Below are positions 59,683 to 64,000 of a DNA stretch of 64,000 nucleotides, one piece after another (position 1 is the stretch's first letter; each line of letters begins with the position of its first letter). Both the position numbers and the translations under genes were made by a program. The stretch comes from Paracrocinitomix sp039939375 (GTDB taxonomy: Bacteria; Bacteroidota; Bacteroidia; Flavobacteriales_D; Crocinitomicaceae): assembly GCA_039939375.1 (NCBI GenBank), contig JBDVJO010000011.1, positions 682,001 to 746,000 of the forward strand, written 5' to 3'. The notes beneath the pieces are model-generated. The model was not told the origin of the DNA and made no database searches. It worked only from the letters and a program-made list of their open reading frames with translations.

Positions 59683-61080
59683 TTAATGGTTTATTTCTAA
59701 ATAAACACCTATTTCAAATTCATACCAGTTAGGATAGAAAGGCCAGTTTTTTGGCTGTTCATCTGAGGTAGGTTTGTGATAAGATTGAGTAGTGGTTAGT
59801 CGATTTGCATTTACGCCCATTTGAATTAATTTCGATTTAACAATTTCTGCCCTTGATATTGCTCTAGACTTTTCTTCTGGACTTTTATCAGTAGCGATTC
59901 CAATGCAGTAATAGTTGGTTGTGGAATCTGAATTTATCAATTCAACCAAATGAATTAAAGAATCGCATTCGCTTTCGAAAATTTCTTGCGTGTTATTTTT
60001 GAAGTGAATTTTGGGATGCCCAGAGAGCAGGCATGGAGGAGGGGTTTCATCTAAAACGTAAAAAGTAGCCTCATCAGGGTTGGGAACGAATTCATTATTC
60101 GACAATAATGAATCAACTTTCTTCTTTGTCGGGTATGTTAGAATTTTTGATGAAAATCTTTCCGACCTCAGGCCTTTGTTAATCATTAGCTTAAAAAATG
60201 ATTCCGCTCTTTGGTTTGCGAGTTCTTCTGGAATTTTATCTGATTTATAAAGCCTTAATTCTACTCCCAAACTTTTATTTTGAAGCATAAATTCAGCCAA
60301 ATTTTCGATTATTTTAGCGTTTTTTTCATCAATGCGTTTAGAAAGAGGTTCAAAAACGAGATTTGCGGGTTCCTCGCAGATTATTGTGTGTTCTGAGTAC
60401 AAGTAACGTTGATTACGAACTTTCGTGAATTCAATAGGAAGTACATCAATATCAAAGTATTTTGATTGTATGACGTTATGTGTAAGTTCTATTCGATTTT
60501 TAGAACTTGGCAGTAGCCTTAAAATTTCTTTTTTTACAATTTTTGCTTTGTTAAAATAGATGTCTTCATGTTGCCAATCTCCATCAACAATAAAACCAGA
60601 AGAAATAACGATCGCGTTAGTAGTATCTTTTTTTAGATAATGAATGATGCCTTGTATGTCTTCAATGTTTTTGATCACATTGCTATTTTTTTCGAAAGTC
60701 ACCGAATATTGAAGCTCTCTTCGCATACTTGAATCGGCAAGTAAATAAAGTTCTTTGTACCTATTTGCTTGACAGGTTTCTTGCCAATAATCCAAGGAAT
60801 CATTTGAGTGCTGAAAACCTAGATAAATGTTTGCTGGAAACGCGATCTGAATTTCAGGTTTGATGTCACTTAAATAAATAAATCCTCTTGAGCCAGTGTT
60901 TATTTCCCACTCTCCCATACCTAAAACACCAAAAAACATTATTGCATTAGGGACATAAGTATAATTAAAACCCTGTGAGTCTGATTCCATTGCCCCGATT
61001 TGAACATCCCATTTAACCTCCTTTTGTGAAAAAACGGTGGTACTAAATAAAATAGTCAATATGAGTGCCAATCTTTTCAT
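59683..61080 (-). CDS. Exported OmpA-like protein with repeated modules
   Basis: A 465-residue protein (from the chosen start) with a signal peptide ('MKRLALILTILFSTTVFS'). Three stretches look like OmpA C-terminal peptidoglycan-binding modules, each with strand, acidic spacer and 'A..RA..V...L...G....R' helix: 'SVTFEKNSNVIKN...', 'ELRLYKSDKIPEELANQRAESFFKLM' and 'IGIATDKSPEEKSRAISRAEIVKSKLIQMGVNANRLT'. The pattern is diverged, so OmpA-like is an inference. I start it at MKRLALIL (61080), since its ATG overlaps the upstream stop codon (ATGA at 61077-61080). It ends the caspase operon. Confidence 0.75.
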   Translation of the reverse strand: MKRLALILTILFSTTVFSQKEVKWDVQIGAMESDSQGFNYTYVPNAIMFFGVLGMGEWEINTGSRGFIYLSDIKPEIQIAFPANIYLGFQHSNDSLDYWQETCQANRYKELYLLADSSMRRELQYSVTFEKNSNVIKNIEDIQGIIHYLKKDTTNAIVISSGFIVDGDWQHEDIYFNKAKIVKKEILRLLPSSKNRIELTHNVIQSKYFDIDVLPIEFTKVRNQRYLYSEHTIICEEPANLVFEPLSKRIDEKNAKIIENLAEFMLQNKSLGVELRLYKSDKIPEELANQRAESFFKLMINKGLRSERFSSKILTYPTKKKVDSLLSNNEFVPNPDEATFYVLDETPPPCLLSGHPKIHFKNNTQEIFESECDSLIHLVELINSDSTTNYYCIGIATDKSPEEKSRAISRAEIVKSKLIQMGVNANRLTTTQSYHKPTSDEQPKNWPFYPNWYEFEIGVYLEINH

Positions 61081-61478
61081 ACATCTAGCTTTTTGAGCCA
61101 TTTCAATCCTTTTTCTTCTGATGAAAAAACTTTAGCGGGAAAATCCTCCTTGGAAATATCGTTGATGCCTAAAAAGAAATTGATAATCATATTTGAAATA
61201 GGTGAGTTTGAAATAATTGCGCTGGCTTTAATTCCTTGTTTAGCTTCATCAGAACTTAAGTAATCCCGCACCGGCTTGGGAACAGATGTTATATTAGATA
61301 CGCAAATAAGGACCTTCCAGTCTTTACCTTTCGTAATTTCCAATCTTTTTTTTACAGCCATAACAGCAAAATCCATTGTCACATTTCTGCCGAGAAATCT
61401 GCAGATAACAATGTCATCAATGAATTCAAATTCGAGATTTTTATCAATATCTGATTCGGGGTGTTTTTGCTCTACCAC
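61077..61478 (-). CDS. STAS/SpoIIAA-like small protein
   Basis: A 133-residue cytoplasmic protein. 'LEFEFIDDIVICRFLGRNVTMDFAVMAVKKRLEITKGKDWKVLICVSNITSVPKPVRDYLSSDEAKQGIKASAIISNSPISNMIINFFLGINDISKEDFPAKVFSSEEKGLKWL' has the beta-alpha pattern and the 'KVFSSEEKGLKWL' end typical of STAS/SpoIIAA-like proteins of Bacteroidota. Function is unknown. It overlaps both neighbours (by 7 and 4 bases), so it is the middle gene of a three-gene module with the caspase-like protein and the OmpA-like protein. Confidence 0.75.
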   Translation of the reverse strand: MVEQKHPESDIDKNLEFEFIDDIVICRFLGRNVTMDFAVMAVKKRLEITKGKDWKVLICVSNITSVPKPVRDYLSSDEAKQGIKASAIISNSPISNMIINFFLGINDISKEDFPAKVFSSEEKGLKWLKKLDV

Positions 61479-64000
61479 AATCTAAAGTCAAGTTCCATAT
61501 TTTTAATTCTAGTGTTGGGCACTTGTTTTCCGTGAGATAATTGAGTTACCTTGATTACCACATATTCTTGTAATTCAAGTAACATTATTTCACCGTCTTT
61601 ATTAATATCTGCGTTTCCATCTTTTAGTCCAAGTAGCATACAATACGTAAATAAGCCGTTTTTCCACTTATCACTCTCCATGGCAAACTCGGCACCACCA
61701 GCTGATGAGATCACGGTAGATCCTGTTCCTCTTCTCAAGTCATTAAATAATTCAGAAGATACTCTTGAAGGAGTTGCTCTAGTTTCTTCTCCTAATTCAG
61801 GTCCTACTGATCTGAACATTAAATCGTCATCTTCTTCTTCATTATTTTCATCTTCTTCTAGAACAAATACATCATCTTTATCAATTTCACCAGAGTGACA
61901 AGTATCCATAATTAAGATTTTTTTGTTTGCCTTGATACCATCCAAAATACCTTCCAGCTTGTCATATGCTAATCCTTTGTCAGACGGTTTATTGAAATCC
62001 ATGTCATGTGTTCCGAAGTAATAATCAAAATTAGCATCTAAAACTCCGTGTCCTGCAACAAATACCATTACTACATCATCTGGGCCTGATTGATTTAGAA
62101 AATCATTCATTGCGATAACATTTGACGCAGTTACCTCTTCATTGTAAAGTGATTTGGTGTAAATATTAGCATAAATATCTTCGGTGTTTTCTTTCATTAA
62201 AGCAGATAAATCTTGGCCATCTTTAGCTGCATAAGTTAAATTGTAACGTTCATCTTGGTATTTCGAAGTTCCGATAGTCACCAAGTACAGATTACGTGCC
62301 GGTGCTTCGCCTGTTTTTTCTACGTAAAATGTTTGCATTAAGCTTTCGTAACCAGATTTGCTTCTGCATGAAATTTGGATCTTATTGATGCCGTGAATTA
62401 GGGAAAGTTCCTCTGTCAACTCATGCGTTTTTTGACCGGATAATGCCTTTCCTTTTTTACCATAAAGTGGAACATTGTTGATGAAAACGTTGTAGCTGTT
62501 CAATCCAGCTTTATCCGCCATTTTAAGATTAACCAAAATTTCTGATTTTTCAGTAATGGCTGGGATATCGTTTGAGTTATTAATTTTTAGGGTTGGAATG
62601 TCATCTAGTGAAACAGTTGTAGTTTCTTGTAAACCTAACTTTTGGATTCGCTTTTCATACGCTTTTTTATAAAGTGTCATTAAGGTATCGTCTTGACACC
62701 CTAGCTTTTTTAACACCAAATCAGGTCGATTAAACACTGCGTCAAACTGCTCAAACGGATAGGCTCTGTTTCCTATTCTAAAGGTGACCAAGTCATATCC
62801 TTCTTTTGATACTTTGTAGTAGTTTTCAGAAGTTTTAAATATAAAATTGTCACCATCTGCAACTAACAATATTTCTTCTTCTGCAGTAGCCGGATTGATT
62901 AATAAAAATTGTCCAGATTTAGTTGTGATTCCAAACTTTCCGGCAGGACTCACAGAGATATGCGTGATATCTTTTGGGTTAGCTCTAAGGGATTGCTTGT
63001 ATGTGTTGTTATAGATGTTTTGAAGGTAAAAGTGATCTTCAGAATGCGTGATTGCAAAATTTGACGGTTTGTCCAATGGGGCAGATCTACCAGAAATAGG
63101 CAGTTCTTCGCTACTTAAAATATCAAAAGTTGAGGTGTTGTATTTTTTAATTCCAAAAGTTGAACTCACCACCATGCTTTTACCATCTTCACTGAAGTTT
63201 ACAAAAGCTCCATGCGCTAATCCTATGTTTCCGGGTAAAATATTTTCGAATTTTAATGTCCAATATTTGGTGTCGTAAACAAAGGTTTTGGAATTATTGA
63301 AGCAGACTGCAAATAGTGAACTATCCGGAGAGAATGCTGCCGAATTGGCCTCATAAACAAAGTTTAATTTACCTTTTGGACCTGGGGTTAAAAGTTTACG
63401 TTCACATTCTTTCGTCTCAAGATTGATAATAGAAACGGCACTGTCACCTGATCCTAAAACTGCGAGATATTTTTCATCTGGAGAACAAATCATTGAGTTA
63501 ATATTCAATTGATAAGACCACAACGGACCCACGTATTCAGGTTTTCTATCTTTAATTTCATAGTACCTAATTTCATCTTTAGGCAGCTTTGTAATTAAGT
63601 ACTTTCCTTTTGCAGAAAACTTAACAATTGGTCGCTCTTTAAACGTACGTTTAACTAACCCAGTTGTGATTTCTTTGCCTCTGTCTGGTTTTCCGATATT
63701 TCTGCCAATACCAGATCCGATATTGCCGAATCGTCCTCCTTTAATGTTGTTGAGTACTTTATCCGTTTTCTTGCCGATATTTTCTTTTGACCAAAATTTT
63801 CTTCTAGGTGGAATCTCTCTTTTCGGTTCTTCTAGTCTGAATTCACCATATTTTTCGGCAACGTCAAAATCCCAAAATGTAAGAATGCGTTCTTCACCGA
63901 GTGTAACTAGTTCATTTTTGTTTGGATGAAAATCGAAGGTTAAAATGGGGTTTACTTGACCTTCAAGTAGTTTATAGAGGGTTCCTCTATTCATGTCCCA
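61472..64000 (-). CDS. WD40-caspase (C14) protease-like protein, 5' end outside window
   Basis: The frame is open to the right edge. The visible Met at 63994 is preceded in frame by Trp-Asp (WDMNRG), the end of a WD40 blade, so the true start is beyond the window. The visible part has a WD40-type propeller (about 1-400, counting from that Met), then a beta-rich linker, then a caspase-like domain (about 570-840). The catalytic His is in 'VFVAGHGVLD' (about 647) and the Cys in 'LIMDTCHSGE' (about 697), with an acidic loop (EEDENNEEEDDD) that may be the p20/p10 junction. A DxDxDG-like loop ('ADINKDGEI') near the end could bind Ca2+. It starts a tightly overlapping three-gene operon. Confidence 0.9.
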   Translation of the reverse strand, partial: WDMNRGTLYKLLEGQVNPILTFDFHPNKNELVTLGEERILTFWDFDVAEKYGEFRLEEPKREIPPRRKFWSKENIGKKTDKVLNNIKGGRFGNIGSGIGRNIGKPDRGKEITTGLVKRTFKERPIVKFSAKGKYLITKLPKDEIRYYEIKDRKPEYVGPLWSYQLNINSMICSPDEKYLAVLGSGDSAVSIINLETKECERKLLTPGPKGKLNFVYEANSAAFSPDSSLFAVCFNNSKTFVYDTKYWTLKFENILPGNIGLAHGAFVNFSEDGKSMVVSSTFGIKKYNTSTFDILSSEELPISGRSAPLDKPSNFAITHSEDHFYLQNIYNNTYKQSLRANPKDITHISVSPAGKFGITTKSGQFLLINPATAEEEILLVADGDNFIFKTSENYYKVSKEGYDLVTFRIGNRAYPFEQFDAVFNRPDLVLKKLGCQDDTLMTLYKKAYEKRIQKLGLQETTTVSLDDIPTLKINNSNDIPAITEKSEILVNLKMADKAGLNSYNVFINNVPLYGKKGKALSGQKTHELTEELSLIHGINKIQISCRSKSGYESLMQTFYVEKTGEAPARNLYLVTIGTSKYQDERYNLTYAAKDGQDLSALMKENTEDIYANIYTKSLYNEEVTASNVIAMNDFLNQSGPDDVVMVFVAGHGVLDANFDYYFGTHDMDFNKPSDKGLAYDKLEGILDGIKANKKILIMDTCHSGEIDKDDVFVLEEDENNEEEDDDLMFRSVGPELGEETRATPSRVSSELFNDLRRGTGSTVISSAGGAEFAMESDKWKNGLFTYCMLLGLKDGNADINKDGEIMLLELQEYVVIKVTQLSHGKQVPNTRIKNMELDFRLW

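Noticed and set aside
1..64000. tRNA, rRNA, prophage or insertion sequence
   Set aside because: No cloverleaf-like arms, transposase, integrase or phage structural gene was recognised anywhere in the window.

Overview
The window is AT-rich chromosomal DNA from a member of the Bacteroidota, most probably Flavobacteriales; a Crocinitomicaceae/Fluviicola-like lineage is my best guess, not a proven placement. Evidence: a PorP/SprF-type type IX secretion (T9SS) protein, several secreted proteins with T9SS C-terminal sorting domains, the flavobacterial DUF6341/DUF6427-like pair, TonB/BlaR1-type fusions, and repeated TAnnTTTG promoter boxes with almost no Shine-Dalgarno sequences. No rRNA, tRNA, CRISPR array, prophage or insertion sequence was recognised. 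Coding density is high.

Layout. 1-5.7 kb: a secreted TPR protein cut by the left edge, membrane proteins, fructose-1,6-bisphosphatase (fbp) and purQ. 5.7-8.7 kb: a probable zinc/iron uptake locus (TonB receptor and Cys/His-rich lipoprotein, divergent from a Fur-family regulator, with two 21-bp palindromes between). 8.7-12.1 kb: a BlaI/BlaR1-TonB pair with palindromic operators, a hydrolase and membrane proteins. 12.2-16.2 kb: the nrdB-nrdA operon and a 479-bp upstream region that appears to encode a small RNA on the other strand. 16.2-22.4 kb: comF, a YHYH/YwqK/SCO operon, an FAD oxidoreductase, a bacilliredoxin and an M42 peptidase. 22.4-31.6 kb: TPR/LuxR regulators, a solo LuxR DNA-binding domain, DUF2339 and SiaC-like proteins. 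31.7-40.6 kb: dxs, lipoproteins, an ECF sigma factor and its membrane partner, and a 448-bp spacer full of short tandem repeats. 40.6-45.5 kb: a Tat-exported amidohydrolase, pterin dehydratase, an ABC exporter, and phenylalanine hydroxylase preceded by a Tyr-rich leader peptide and an attenuator. 45.5-59.6 kb: a T9SS surface-protein region with two giant repeat proteins, PorP/SprF and glycyl-tRNA synthetase. 59.7-64 kb: a tightly overlapping operon of a WD40-caspase protein (5' end outside the window), a STAS-like protein and an OmpA-like protein.

How the genes work together. nrdB/nrdA and purQ supply nucleotides. phhA and phhB form the pterin-dependent Phe-to-Tyr route, and the phhA leader reads tyrosine supply. 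The regulator, receptor and lipoprotein form a metal-responsive uptake unit. The ECF sigma factor is translationally coupled to a single-pass membrane protein that probably controls it. The T9SS substrates are surface or secreted proteins, with PorP/SprF as the likely outer-membrane partner of the largest one.

The most notable item is the phhA attenuator at 45402-45543: a promoter box, a 20-codon leader with three Tyr codons and a Trp codon, an antiterminator segment and an intrinsic terminator, all in the correct order. Other points worth a second look are the WD40-caspase operon, the paired Fur/Zur-type boxes, the putative RNA opposite nrdB, a sigma factor that seems to start at ATT, and the repeat spacer near 35 kb.
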